A stretch of 22,735 nt of DNA from assembly GCA_947628105.1 (NCBI GenBank), contig CANQYN010000008.1, forward strand, positions 1-22,735, read 5' to 3'. The notes under the pieces are model-generated. The model saw only the letters and a list, made by a program, of their open reading frames with translations. It searched no databases and was not told the origin of the DNA. Shown here one piece after another: positions 22,726-22,735 of the stretch (its first letter is position 1; each line of letters starts with the position of its first letter). This DNA is from an uncultured Bacilli bacterium (lineage in GTDB: Bacteria > Bacillota_I > Bacilli_A > RF39 > UBA660). The position numbers and the translations under genes were made by a program.

Positions 22726-22735
22726 GGGGGGGGGG
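22726..22735. other. Poly-G run at the window end, probable artefact
   Basis: Ten consecutive Gs end the window, in a genome where even four Gs in a row are rare. Terminal G runs are typical of two-colour sequencing read ends or contig-end errors. No function should be assigned. Confidence 0.7.

Noticed and set aside
1..22735. Mycoplasma-type genetic code (UGA as Trp)
   Set aside because: UGA ends several genes at natural boundaries and overlaps, and conserved Trp positions use UGG.
1..22735. CRISPR array or insertion sequence
   Set aside because: No regularly spaced direct repeats, transposase reading frame or terminal inverted repeats with target duplications were found.
22726..22735. G-quadruplex or poly-G regulatory tract
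   Set aside because: A single G run at the very window end in AT-rich DNA is better explained as an artefact.

Overview
The window is strongly AT-rich and reads as a chromosomal piece of a low-GC Gram-positive bacterium (Firmicutes, class Bacilli). Signs of this are a T-box riboswitch, the SufU-type Fe-S pathway, SpoVS and a SpoVD-like penicillin-binding protein, strong AAGGAGG ribosome-binding sites and TTGACA/TATAAT promoters, often with an extended TGn. UGA is used as a stop (for example at 5945, 7761, 8057 and 12524) and Trp is UGG, so this is code 11, not the mycoplasma code. The short intergenic gaps and the mixture of sporulation genes with many unfamiliar proteins suggest an uncultured gut-type Bacilli lineage (RF39 or Erysipelotrichales-like). 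That placement is inference.

Layout. 1-351 is the C-terminal end of a phage tail-fibre-like protein, cut by the window edge. 408-1043 is trmB. 1135-3419 is an envelope operon: lipoprotein, acidic scaffold-like protein, YtxG-like and YtxH-like proteins. 3489-8059 is a four-gene cluster of proteins I do not recognise as a system (142, 662, 607 and 99 aa), translationally coupled in its second half and bracketed by two identical 24-bp palindromic terminators. 8139-8399 is spoVS. 8507-10707 is a reduced SUF locus (sufU, unknown 140-aa protein, sufB) with no sufC, sufD or sufS beside it. 10828-11160 encodes a short single-stranded DNA-binding protein. 11234-12526 encodes a membrane protein with a possible permuted papain-like C-terminal domain.

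12644-17671 links an AMP-forming adenylate enzyme, a 7-TM hybrid histidine kinase with two receiver domains, and an Hpt-receiver protein. Together the last two contain every step of a phosphorelay but no DNA-binding or enzymatic output domain. 17678-19233 is a T-box-controlled glycyl-tRNA synthetase. On the opposite strand, 19258-21162 encodes a class B penicillin-binding protein of SpoVD/FtsI type, convergent with glyS across a shared bidirectional terminator. 21282-22685 is pyruvate kinase. The window ends in a 10-base G run that looks like a sequencing or assembly artefact.

Most transcription units are set off by a recognisable terminator and promoter packed within about 30-100 bp. In two places the -35 box sits inside the terminator loop. 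No CRISPR array, insertion sequence, tRNA or rRNA was seen. No gene-free stretch exceeds 300 bases; the longest (17672-17859) holds the glyS promoter and T-box.
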